Shown piece by piece: positions 37,433 through 48,578 of a DNA stretch of 64,000 nucleotides. The notes beneath the pieces were generated by a model. The model had not been told where the DNA came from and searched no databases. It saw nothing but the letters and a program-made list of their open reading frames with translations. The position numbers and the translations under genes were made by a program. The DNA comes from Burhinus oedicnemus (Eukaryota > Chordata > Aves > Charadriiformes > Burhinidae), in the NCBI GenBank assembly GCA_008921705.1, contig VFFE01008914.1, positions 475,673 through 539,672 on the forward strand, in the 5' to 3' direction. Every line of letters starts with the position of its first letter. Positions within the stretch are counted from its first letter, which is position 1.

Positions 37433-39020
37433 TATAGAACCATAGAATGGTTTGGGTTGGAAGGCACCTTAAATATCATCTTGTTCCAACACCCCTGCCA
37501 TGGGCAGGGACACCTTCCACTACATCAGGTTGCTCAAAGCCCCATCCAGCCTGGCCTTGAACAACTCCAGGGATGGGGCATTGACTTCTCTGGCCAACCT
37601 GTTCCAGTGTCTCACCACCCTCACAGTAAAGAATTCCTTCCTAATAGTTAATCTAAATGTACCCTCTTTCAGTTTAAAACCGTTAGCCCTCCTGCTATCA
37701 CAACACTCCCTGATAAAGAGTCGCTTCCCATCTTTCCTGTAAGCCCCTTTAAGTACTGGAAGCCTAATAAGGTCTTCCCAGAGTCTTTTCTTCTCTAGGC
37801 TAAACAACTCCAACTTTCTCAGCCTGTCTTCATCAAGAAGTGCTCCAGCCCCCTGATCCTCTTTGTGGCCCTCTTCTGGACCTGCTCAAGCAGGTCCATG
37901 TCTTTGTTGTACTGGGGACCCCAGAGCTGTATGCAGTACTCCAGGTGGGGTCTCAAGGGAGCAGAGTAGAAGGGCAGAATCACTTCCCTCGACCTGCTGG
38001 CCACACTTCTTTTGATGCAGCCCAAGATACAACTGGCTTTCTGGGCTGTTAGTGCACATTGCTGGGTCATATCCTGGTTTTGAATCACCAATACCCCCAA
38101 GTCCTTCCCTGCAGGGCTGCTCTCAATCCACTCATCATCCATCCTGTATCCATGTTTGGGATTGCCCTGACTCAGGTGCAGGACCTTGCACTTTGCCCTG
38201 TTGAACTTCATGAGGTTCACACGGGCCCACCTCTCAAGCATGTCCAGGTCCCCCTGGATGGCATCCCTTCCCTCCAGAGTATCAACCACACAACTCAGCT
38301 TGATGTCATCAGCAAACTTGCTGAGGGTGCACACAATCCCACATCCTTGACAAAGATGTTAAATAATATTGGTCCCAGTATGCACCCCTGAGGGACTGGT
38401 CTCCACCCAGACATCAAGCTGTTGACCACCACACTTTGAGTGCAACCAGTTTGTTATCCACCAAGTGGTCCACCCATCAAATCCATGGCTCTCCATTTTA
38501 GAGACAAGGATGTTGAGCAGGACAGTATCAAATATTTTGCACAAGTCCAGGCAGATGATGTTAGTCATTCTTCCCTTATCCACCAGTGCTGTAACCCTGT
38601 CATAGAAGGCCACCAAATTTGTCAGGTACGATTTGCCCTTAATGAAGCCATGCTGACTGTCACCCATCACCTCCTCATTTTCCATGTGCCTTAGCAGAGT
38701 TTCCAGGATGATCTGCTCAGTGATCTTGTCAGGCACAGAGAAGAGACTGACTGGCCTGTAGTTCCCAGGGTCTTCCTCTTTTTCCTCTTTAAAAATGTGG
38801 GCTATGTTTCCCCTTTTCCAGTCAGTGGGAACTTCACTAGTCTGCCATGACTTTCCAAATATGATGGATAGTGGCTTAGCAGCTTCATCTACCAGTTCCC
38901 CCAGGACCCTTAGAGGCACCTCATCAGGTCCCATGGATTTGTGTACCTTCAGGTTCTTTAGACAGTCTTGAATGTGATCTTCTCCTACAGTGGGCAGCAC
39001 TTCATTCTCAGTATTCCAGG
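37433..39020 (-). mobile_element. Long antisense CR1, 5'-truncated
   Basis: Begins with the reverse-complement 3' end (AACCATAGAATGGTTTGGGT) and runs through 3' UTR, the complete RT portion and into the pre-RT linker (minus strand [19 protein letters not shown]). It is truncated near 39,020. Similar subfamily to the 19,144-20,868 copy. Confidence 0.93.
37819..39000 (-). pseudogene. CR1 reverse transcriptase relic in two frames
   Basis: The upstream frame (about 39,000-38,359) holds [10 protein letters not shown], the [12 protein letters not shown] entry motif, HGFIKGKSY and motif [12 protein letters not shown]. It then goes out of frame in the motif B region. The second frame (38,334-37,819) resumes with KFADDIKLS, keeping the catalytic Asp pair, then the C-terminal RCSREV-type stretch (CIKRSVASRSREVILPFYS). 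The break lies around 38,334-38,359. There is no EN domain, so this is a dead 5'-truncated copy. Confidence 0.88.
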
Positions 39021-39651
39021 TGAAGTAAAAATACATTGATATTTTGCCTCGGATTACTCTTGCAATAATGTATATGCATGTTAGACAGCGTAAATACATT
39101 TGCAGGTACCTAAGAATAGCCACACAAACTTGAAGTATTAAAAATTAATGACAATATCAACAACAACCCATAAATAAACAATGGCCTAAATGTTAGGTCA
39201 CAAAACACAGTCACTAGTTCTGGTACCTGAAGTTTTGCTTCATTCATGATACTTTCTGTACATGAGCTAATACTAACCACTCAAGAAATGCTATTTAATG
39301 ACAGCTATAAAATGAATTTACAATGACAGTTGCATTTTACTATTTGACCCAAAGGTATATTGGTTTTACTAAAATAAAAATTAATAAATTGAAATCAAGG
39401 GAGTTGTTTCATTTAAAACTTCCAGTGGAAATACTTATATAGTTTTATTTTGTGTAACAAAAAGGGCTAGGTATAATATCTAAGAACCTATTCAAAATAT
39501 AAGGGAGAAAATTATTGTTTAAAGACTATTTCAATGAAATCTTGAAAAAAAAAGTCAGAGATCAAAACAAACATATCATATTAGTCAAACTAATACTGTT
39601 AATTGTGGCTAATTCGTAACATTGTCTGAAGCATTAATATATTCATATGTG
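39021..39651. other. Spacer between opposed CR1 copies
   Basis: AT-rich, unique. It separates an antisense CR1 on the left from a sense CR1 on the right. Confidence 0.45.
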
Positions 39652-40220
39652 TGACGAGCAGGACTAGGGAAGCGATTGCCCCCCTGTACTCAGCACTGGT
39701 GAGGCCCCATCTTGAATACTGTGTTCAGTATTGGGTCCCTCACTAAAAGAAAGACATTGAGATACTGGAGCATGTCCAGACAAGGGCAACAAAGCTGACG
39801 AAGGGCCTAGAGAACAAATCTTTAAGGAGCAGCTGAGGGAACTGGGGTTGTTTAGCCTGGAGAAGAGAAGGCTGAGGGGAGACCTTATTGCTCCCTACAG
39901 CTACCTGAAAGGAGGTTGTAGTGAGGTGGGGGTCAATCTCTTCTCCCAAGTAACAAGAGATAGGACAAGAGGAAATGGCCTCAAGTGACACCAGGAGACG
40001 TTTAGATTGGATATTAGGAAAAATTTCTTCACAGAAAGGGTTCTCAAACATTGGAACAGGCTGCCCAGGAAAGTGGTGGAGTCACCATCTCTGGAGGTAT
40101 TTAAAAGCCAGGTAGATGTGGTGCTCAGGGACATGGTTTAGTGTTGATTTTGGCAGTATTAGGTTAACAGTTGGACTCGATGGTCTTAAAGGCCCTTTTC
40201 AACATAGACGATTCTATGAT
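39652..40220 (+). mobile_element. Sense CR1, 3' end
   Basis: 5'-truncated in the ORF2 C-terminal region (TACTCAGCACTGGTGAGGCC). It continues through GGTTGTTTAGCCTGGAGAAG and AACATTGGAACAGGCTGCCC to the 3' end AACATAGACGATTCTATGAT. Same orientation and 3' type as the 29.5 kb copy. Confidence 0.92.
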
Positions 40221-41290
40221 TACTAACATATTAACAATTCTATTATATTATTTGTACATGTATTTATATTTAAATAAGCAGAACATGTGCACATAGTATA
40301 AAAATTAACAATGTGGTAGCTGGTTTTACTGTATCTGTCGAGGTTTTGCTTTTCCATTAAAAGCTTTTTATGAAGAAATCTGAAGTTTTTTAACTTGCCT
40401 TGTATTAAAAATTATACATAGTCTTTTGGATGCCTAATTTTCACTTCCTGATTGCCATCTCCATGGGTGTGACCATGGAACACACTATATTCTCCCCTGT
40501 TTGAAATGTGGAGGTTGCTTTATAAGTTCTATTGGGAATAAAAGATGTAAATGTCTTGAGACCAATTACTAAGTAATTCATTAAACAATGTGGGTAACAA
40601 CAGTTCTTTGAAATTCCCTCAAAGTTGTCCCTGATGTGTATGCACAGTTGACTCCATATTTCCCCTGCATTCCACCCGCTGGTTCCTAACTGCAGTAAGC
40701 CGCTTCCACTCCCGAATAATCTCTAAGGATTCCTATTTTCCAGTTTCCTGTACAGGGTGGTAACACAGCTGGATTAGACACTTATTTGAAGAATAATATA
40801 AAATTATTGGTTTTGTTAACCACGCTTGTTCATGATTTGGCAGGTGAATGCCCCGAGTTCTGGTTCACTTCTATTTTGGATAGCTTCCTTGCAAAATAAG
40901 TTCCTGTACACTTTTCAGTCCCTCTCCTACACTCAGCCACCTGAATAATTAAGGTATTACTACTGCATCACTACAGTGCTATGAAAAAGCAGGTTCTCTA
41001 CAGTGTATTGACTTGGATTGAATTAATAGCAAGGGATTACATTTAGGCATTTGGATTCATTTATTCTCTTGAGCTTCTCTAACTAATTGCCAAAGAGATC
41101 ATCCAGCATATCTTTCTCTCTTGGTTCATCTATTATAGCTTATATAAGCTAGTTTACATAAAGTGAGCAAAGATCAGATTGTGATCACTCCACTTACCCA
41201 ATCAAATGCAATTTCATTCAGTAAATAGCTTCAAAGAAAGGCAAAGCAAATAAAAAAGAATACGAAATGGCTTCCGTGTGTGGAATACTC
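40221..41290. other. Non-coding
   Basis: AT-rich; no repeat or exon recognised. Confidence 0.4.
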
Positions 41291-41796
41291 AAATAGGCTG
41301 GGATACTTCAGCACAGGAAAGACACAGCTTGAGAAAAGGGGGATATAGGAGTGGTGTACATACTCATGAGTATGAGGAAGAGAAGGGATAGGAGCTGGCA
41401 GTTCCTTATCTCTTCCAGTGAAAAAAGAAGGGACCATCAGCAGAGGCAAGTTCAGAGCAAAGAAAGGGAAGTGTTTTCTCATACAGTGGGTAGCAGAGCT
41501 GTGGAACTCCTTGCCAAAGGACATTGCAGTTGCAAAGGGCTGACAAGGTTCATGAGAAGCATGGATGGCCACCTGGAAGAGTTGTGTGCACTGAGGGTGA
41601 TTAAGGAGAGAAGCCACGTGGGGCTCCACAAATCCCCTGAGCTGAAATCGGTTGGACTCTGAGAGCATACTAGGAAGCCATATGACTGTCCTATCCATCC
41701 TTTTCCCTGAGTACCTGCTTATGACCAGTGCTGGAGACAGGCTTGGATCTAGATGGACAAATGGACTGAACCAGTATTTCTGTTCTTATGTTTCAA
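41291..41796 (+). mobile_element. Ancient amniote-type CR1 3' end
   Basis: Follows the order of an old CR1/L3-like 3' end known in non-avian sauropsids: AATAGGCTGGGATACTTCAG, AGAAAAGGGGGATATAGGAG, CTGTGGAACTCCTTGCCAAAGG, GGTTCATGAGAAGCATGGATG, and a terminal CTAGATGGACAAATGGACTG followed by CAGTATTTCTGTTCTTATG. That ending (GGACCxxTGGTCTGACCCAGTxTGGCxxTTCTTATG type) differs from the avian ATTCTATG tail. Fragments of open frame lie on both strands but none is intact. Confidence 0.7.
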
Positions 41797-42923
41797 CCCC
41801 ATAAACTTCAGGAAAGCATTTGTTGTTCTGTAAAAAGAGAGATGTTTGTACACATCTCCACTCTCATTTTCTCACTCGTCATTGCCTCACCAAACTTGAT
41901 TCTTTCCAGTAGCCACCTGGGAATGGATTTCCTGCTGGTTAATTACTCTAAAAGCTGACAAACCTGTCGACTGCTCTCACCACAGCAGCTGTTCAGACAT
42001 TCCATTATATATAACCCATGTAATTCTCCCCTGTTAACTTGCCAAACAGCATGCAGTTGGCTGAGAAAACAAGTCATGGCAATTGTTCCTTTATGACTGG
42101 CATGCATCACCTCCTTGGTAACTGAGATCACAAAAATAGTGTGTGTTTAACTATATTGCCTGTGCATTCCTGCCCACATCAATACAGATAATAATGGTGC
42201 AGTCTTCTGGTAATGGAACAGGTAATTACACAGCTCCCACAAACATTCTTATGTTACTCATGAATTCATATAACAAAATATGCTAAACATTGTTATTCTG
42301 ACCTAATTTTGACTCTGCAAGTAGATTGTGTACATTGTCAAGACAATCACTATGCAATGGTTACAGACAAAAGCTAGACTAAGCTGGAGCCAAGTTTAGG
42401 ATTAAATAACTACAATGACACAGTACCTTTTAGAAAACCAGTTAAAAGAAATTAAAATATGCGTAGGCATCAAAATAGTCATTTAGAGCATGCAAACAAT
42501 CCTACCTCTGCCATAAAATGAGGTCATTAAATAATTATGTTGTTATAAGATTATATTTGTATCTATTTTCAAAAATTGAATTACATTTAAAAAAAACAAT
42601 AATTTTTCCCCTTGAGATTCTCCCTACTAAAATGTGAAACAAAAGTCACTCTCATTTCCATCCATGCTTCCACTGCATGTCTTTTCATATTACATAGGTT
42701 CTGATATTTTACATTCATCACTGAAAACAATCTACACATGAAATTGCTAAAATCCCGGTGGGGCTGACCAGCACTGATGCGTCAACATTTTCTTGCCATT
42801 TTGAAAGAATCTTACTCTTCTACCCAGTTTAACAAAATCAGTTGGGAATAATCCTTTTCTTCTTAAACACTGATTCCAAACAAGAAAAACATCTTCAGCA
42901 GCAAAAAGAAAATATTTACTTAC
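41797..42923. other. Non-coding
   Basis: AT-rich unique sequence with nothing recognised. Confidence 0.4.
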
Positions 42924-43066
42924 AGTATCTTAGAGGGTGTTAGCATTTGCATGTCTTCCTGCAGTCCATGCGTCGAGGGAAAGTGTCTAGGGAAATAAAC
43001 CTTGTCCATAGAATGATGTTCCATTAGTATTACATAAAGCCTTAGAATATCTCTGATAAGCAGAAC
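42924..43066 (-). other. Candidate 143-base exon, unidentified
   Basis: On the minus strand the segment lies between the acceptor TTCTCATGTTTTGCAG and the donor ATACT|GTAAGTAAA. It is open in frame 0 for its full length (47 codons plus 2 bases) and ends with STHGLQEDMQMLTPSKI. A second frame is open for its first 27 codons (contains CNTNGTSFYGQGLFP). I do not recognise a family. Good signals at both ends make it the best-bounded exon candidate, but it is not phase-compatible directly with the 27.5 kb candidate, so a single transcript would need further exons. Confidence 0.25.
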
Positions 43067-43758
43067 CTGCAAAACATGAGAATTAATTCTCTTACTTTTG
43101 TATATACATTGCTATCGCGTAAAAGTTCTTTTTCTGCTGATATTGTATCCATGGGGTGTTTTATTACAGCAAGACTTCTTATATTACCACAGGCTGTGAA
43201 AATGTTATTTTAACTTCTTTCAGAATAATGTCACAACCTGTCCATTAAAATTAACCATTAGCATGTGAACTGCAAGCTGCTTAGCTGCACAATCTCTTCA
43301 GCTAATAAAGACCATTCCTCCCTCCCCAACCCCCCAAATGGTGAAGTGGGCCATTGTAAGGCTGCACTCCTTATTAGAACTGTTTGCCCCATTTACAACT
43401 GTCACTGAGGGTCATTCAGAAGGCAACCTGCCTGAACTTTACCTTCACCCAGTAACCCTCAAAACTATCCATTATAACACTCATCAACCTTAGGAGGAAC
43501 GAAGCAGAAGAGAAAGCTATTGGGCCAGAACAAAAGTTTCAATGAAAGAAGAGTTTGCAACAACGCTCTCGGTAGAATGATATTTTTTTACTTCTTTGAA
43601 AAAGCAAAAGCAAATAAGGCCCCAAAAAAGAATAATGAGTCTAAAAACCATCGTAGTGGAAACAGTGCTAAATACAGATAGGAAATCAACTATAAAAGGG
43701 CCTTGGGCACAAACAGAAAGGAGGTAATTATTTTATGAGTCCCTTTCCTCTCTTTTAG
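43067..43758. other. Non-coding
   Basis: AT-rich to mixed, with a C/T patch at about 43,317-43,336. No repeat signature recognised. Confidence 0.4.
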
Positions 43759-43832
43759 TTACTGAGATTACAACTGTATTTTATTGCACTGGCCAAACAG
43801 TCACAGAAGTCAAGATGTCTGTTTGTGCTTGT
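43759..43832 (+). other. Candidate 74-base exon, unidentified
   Basis: Plus strand: strong acceptor CCCTTTCCTCTCTTTTAG and strong donor CTTGT|GTAAGTATA. Two frames are open across it. One reads TEITTVFYCTGQTVTEVKMS then VCAC and ends on a codon boundary; the other begins LLRLQLYFIALAKQSQ. It lies on the strand opposite the 43.0 kb candidate, so they cannot share one transcript. Unidentified; could be chance. Confidence 0.2.
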
Positions 43833-46800
43833 GTAAGTATAGCCAGAAGAAATTTGTCCTGGCAAGGGAGTCTATCAACTTTGATTAATGGCATCCAGCA
43901 GGTCTTATTTCCTAAGGAAAGGATTAATTTCTCCTTAATGACAATTGTAAAGATGGTATCACAATTCACTACCCAGTTCACTGCTCAGGAAAAGACTTAA
44001 GGAGGTCAGTGTTCTGCCTTAGCATTCAAATTTTTTAATTTTTTTTTCTCACTTTGGATGTGTGAAATCAGAATTCTTATGCTGTTGAGTGGATGAAAGT
44101 AGCTGTATCAAAATCTAATCTCACAACACAACATATGCAAATGTTACCTCTTGGACTCATCAAAAGGACTCCAAATCCCTTGCCTGTCCCAAAGAGAAGT
44201 TCATCAAGTCCAATGAGAGCCAAAATAGAAGTCCTGTTGCCAGAAGGTCATACAAGTGCATTGAATATGTTCCTTTCCCTGCCCTCCACACAACCATTGC
44301 AGCAGGAACTCTGGGAAGGTTTTACCTTTACAACCTTTGCCACGTAAAACTTCCTTTTGGCAACTCCAAGCAATTTATTTGACCCAGGCTCTTGGATATA
44401 CCATCTTTCACACCAAAGACTCACAAACTACTTCAGAATAAGCAGCTGTTTGACAACATAAAGCAAGGTTACTTGGCAATTTAGGACAGGAAGTACAGAG
44501 AGTTACCATATGCAGCTTTAAAAAATTGGGGCAATATCCAAGCTGGAATGTTGCCAAGACACTAGATCTAACAATTCTATTCCCACAGGCTCTGAGACAT
44601 TTATTTCTTAATCCCCCAAATCTACTTTAATTGTGTGTAAGGAAATGTCTGTGTTAAAAGACAAAAAAAAAAAAAACCCGACAGAAACCAAGGGTTGCTG
44701 TAGTTCTTTTACAGCTCCTTGTCTGCACATAGCACTCAAGTTCCCTCCCCACTATTACACTTTCCATTTACTGATCTCTTCTAATCTGTTCCTGTTTCCT
44801 ATCATTTTCTCAGTTACTCTGCTTCTCTTGACTCTACTTCATTAATTTACTGTTAGCTCTCCCTGACTGCTGCTCCCTGTTCTAACCCTTTAATTAGTAC
44901 CTTCTGAAGTTGATTAAGGTACCAGAGAAATTTGGATTCTTACTGCCAGTTTACTGATAAAAATGTGGAATAGATAGATGTGACTGAACAGCTGTCTTGT
45001 CCTACCACTTAATTCATTATTTTTTCCTGCATTTATCCTTACAACTTTTGCAGTTTCACATAGTTCCATAACTTGTGCATTAAACCAGCTGCTCTGCTTT
45101 GTGATTACTTGGCAGGCAACATGTTTTTAGAGGTCTCTGGATCATAGATTTTGAATTACAAAGGAGTCCTTTCTTTGGGATGTTATATTTTTCACCACAC
45201 TCAGCAACAATACAAACAATCATTCAATTTTCTGGGAGTCATGGGAGATCATATATATTAAATATTTGCTCATGTCAGGTTTTGTTCTGTTTTTGGAAGG
45301 TCATTTGAAGAAGTAGTTTGTATCATTTTATTCAGAGATAGCATTGTGGTGCTGTGTATGAAGATATTGATACTTATTTTGCTGGGTACTTTAAACACCA
45401 TAAATTAATTTCACTGATCAAAAGGCTTATATATAGAATCTGTACAATAGCAAAAAATAAAAACCTAAAGCAGTTCAGTTTTTCGAAGTGAAACTTAAGA
45501 AATGGACAAGCATTAACAGATTGGGGTTGTTGATTTTTTCAGAAGTGTTCATATTTAGAATCTCTTTTACATTCATAGGCAGATTTTTAAAAGTTTCAAT
45601 GATTTAGAATAGCACATCCAAGAAATGTGTTGTAATCTCCACTGCAATAACCACGTATCAACATTTTAGAGAGGTTTATATGTTATTACATCAACACAAA
45701 CTATTCTTCTGCAGTGTCCATATAAACAGCTCTTCCAAGACACTCTGAAGTACACACTCTGTTGGGTGGAGTTCTGATTTCACTTCTGGCAATGGTGCGT
45801 GCTTCAAAGGCTGTAGAGTATAATGTCAATTCAACACTACACGGCTGCTTCTGAAGAGGAAGTAACTCCTTAGAAGAGGGTGTAGTGTCCACAGATGTTT
45901 AGCCTGGAGGCTGTGAGAGTGCCCGGAAAATAAATGAGCTATGGCTGGACAAATCCTAATTCTTCATTTGCAACCGTATTGTTTGGAATAAAAAAAGAAG
46001 CTCAGAATAGTTTACAAGTTAGCCCCAGAACAGAACTCTTGAATTACATGATAAATTAGAATAAATGGCACCAAAAGATGGATCTTCCTAAAAAAAAATT
46101 AAAAAATAAAATATAAACAAGCAGATAAAAAGGAAGATCATGCAAATTGTACCAAATAAACTAAACAGATCCACTATTTCCATTTTATTCCAAAGTAGAC
46201 CTTTAATCCAAATACAGTCCCTCTTTTTCATTATATAAAAAGGGTAGGTGAAAATTTCTTAAATTGAATTTTCAAATGGAAAATTGTTGTGAATCATCAC
46301 TCTCATGCTCTGACTCCCTTCAGGCTGCTTCATGTGACTGAGCCTTTGTTTAGAGAAAGTGAGCATGGCTTGATTAGATGAGATTAAGTTTGACTAGATT
46401 CACCTGCCCCCTGTTTTTCATCTATTCTCTTTTCTCGTAATGAACCGGTCACTTACTTACAGCAGGATAAAAAGGGGAAGAAAAAGCTTAAAGAAAAAAA
46501 GGACAAGAGAGCAAGATAATACTTTTAACACCTTATTTCATTTTACCTAATAACTTAATTGCTCACTCAGAACAGTTGGTTCCCGTGCAACAGGAATGAT
46601 GATTCCTGCAGCAAAACTAAGCAAACGTAGAAAACTTAGGGTATTTTGCAAGATCATGCAATCTGCAGGTAATGATTTTCTATGTCAAACAATTTCAGTT
46701 GCTGTTTCTTTAATAGCTGTAAGAGACCGAGAAGATAATTTAACACTGAGAGATTTCCAGAGGCCAATCTGTCACAGAGATGCCCAACTTCTGTATACCA

Positions 46801-48320
46801 ACTTTCCTAACAGGACTTTGATGCCAACTTGCCTTTAGGATCTATGACAGCCTGAGCCTAGAGATTTGTTCCTTTTGTAATGATCTCATTTTTATAAGAA
46901 TACATTAGTGAGTAAAGGTGAATTGATTAAAGAATTAAATCTCAGTGGAAGTAGGTGGGTGCTGATCACTTGGCAAGCATTGAGTTGAATTACGTCAATT
47001 CATCCTGCTTGCCAAGAAATCTAACTGTATGCTTTACCTTTTTTAATCCTACTTTTGAAAACACTTAAGCAACTAGGATTTTAGTAAATGTTGCTGGTTT
47101 TTTATTCTTTTTTATAATTCAGAAATATACAGAGAGAAATAATTTCAGACTTAAGAATTGCAATTTGATGACAATATTATTACTTCTCATTCTTCACTAA
47201 GAGGAAGGAACAAGAATTACTCGCGTACAAACTTTGCCTTACAAGGTCAGTATTCTGACATACATATGCCATAAATCCAGTGGTTTTCAACTAGGCAGTC
47301 ACCTCAGGTGGGATGCATTTCACTTAGTGTCAAGTGTCTAAAAATGAGAGGTCTAGGCTATGTTTGTCATCTTGATTCCCCAATTATCAATGGAAGTAGG
47401 CATCTCCCAAGAGCAATTCATATCTTCTTTAGATAAATGTTCAACACAGATGAGATTAATCTTTCTCTGTAGATTCCTGTTTCCTTCCAGTTGCTGTACA
47501 GACAAGAAGTTCAGACTTCAGGCATACACTTCTGATAGTAATAATAGTAAATAAGGTCTTATTATTGAAATCACTGGACACTTCCATTTGTAGGAAGTGT
47601 TACGGTCACAGTTTGCTGGCAGATAGTGTTATCCATTTTTATCTGTACTTTTTTCCATATTCGTATTTCATTTTTAGATCCTGTGAATTAGTAATTGCAG
47701 ATTATATTGGCCAAAGCACTAAAATCCCTAAAGGTTATTGTGATGACTGTCATTTTCCTGTCTGACTCGAAGCAAGGAGTCTTCATGTAGTACTACATAA
47801 CAAATTAGAGTTTTCTGAAAGAGAACAATGCAAGTATGTGCCTGTCCCGGGCAGGTCATTAAGATTAAGTTTTATAAGACATTTATACCTATGTTGAGAC
47901 TTCACATCTCAGTGCTGACAGTCTGGAACATCCTCTGGAGTGACAGGTTGACTAGACTCGAACGTGCACAGTGAGGCATTGTGATTTTATCTGCATACTT
48001 TAAAGCACATCTGAGGCATGCCTCCTTTAATACAGTAGATTCCTTGACTTGAGGATGTCCCAACCTACAGTGCCCACAGAGTGCCCTTTCCACTAGGCTG
48101 GATGTCTCTGTAAGAAACTGAGTCTTTCATTGGCTCTCTAGACTGGTTAGGATTTTATTTCCATTTCTAAATACGTAACTTAGATTTTATCAGCAGCAAA
48201 ATGGGTAGAAAAAGAAATATTTCAAATAATTTTTAACACTTTAATTTCACTAAGAAAACACTATATTTATAATGTATAGAAAATCTAATTTATAACCAAA
48301 TAATGCTTGCTTTTTATAGG
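43833..48320. other. Non-coding; one C-terminal-like frame
   Basis: AT-rich. A minus-strand frame at about 45,842-45,701 follows an acceptor-like TTACTTCCTCTTCAG and reads through SEIRTPPNRVCTSECLGRAV to a stop, resembling a terminal exon but with no recognised family. An A-run lies at about 44,665-44,679. Around 47,280-47,345 GTCTAGGCTATG-type words recall an old DNA-transposon-like repeat but cannot be assigned. Confidence 0.35.
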
Positions 48321-48578
48321 TGCTGTGGTTTAACCCTGTTAGGCAGCTAAGCCTCACACAGCTGCTCGCTCATTCCCTCACAGCAGGATGGGAAAGAGTT
48401 GGAAGGGTGAAAGTCAGGAAACTCATGGGTTAAGATAAAGACAGTTTAATAGGTAAAGCAAAGCTGCATGCGCAAGCAAAGCAAAAGAAGGAATTCATTT
48501 ACCCGCTATCAGCGGGCTGATGTTTAGCCATTTCCAGGAAGGTAGGGCTTCATCTCATGTAACAGTTACTTAGGAAGA
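48321..48578 (+). mobile_element. Solo LTR, left part (avian endogenous retrovirus)
   Basis: Starts TGCTGTGGTTTAACCCTG, the conserved start of an avian ERV LTR family common in songbird and other neoavian genomes. It continues through CTCACAGCAGGATGGGAAAG, AAGATAAAGACAGTTTAATA and CAGTTACTTAGGAAGA. It stops at 48,578, where a CR1 begins, and resumes at 50,288. No gag, pol or env sequence is attached, so it is a solo LTR, presumably left by recombination between two LTRs. Confidence 0.88.

Noticed and set aside
38059..38694. Plus-strand open frames of 84-110 codons
   Set aside because: Shadows of the antisense CR1 ORF2.
47839..47855. Near-palindrome CCTGTCCCGGGCAGG
   Set aside because: Short, imperfect, and not a match to a binding site I can name with confidence.
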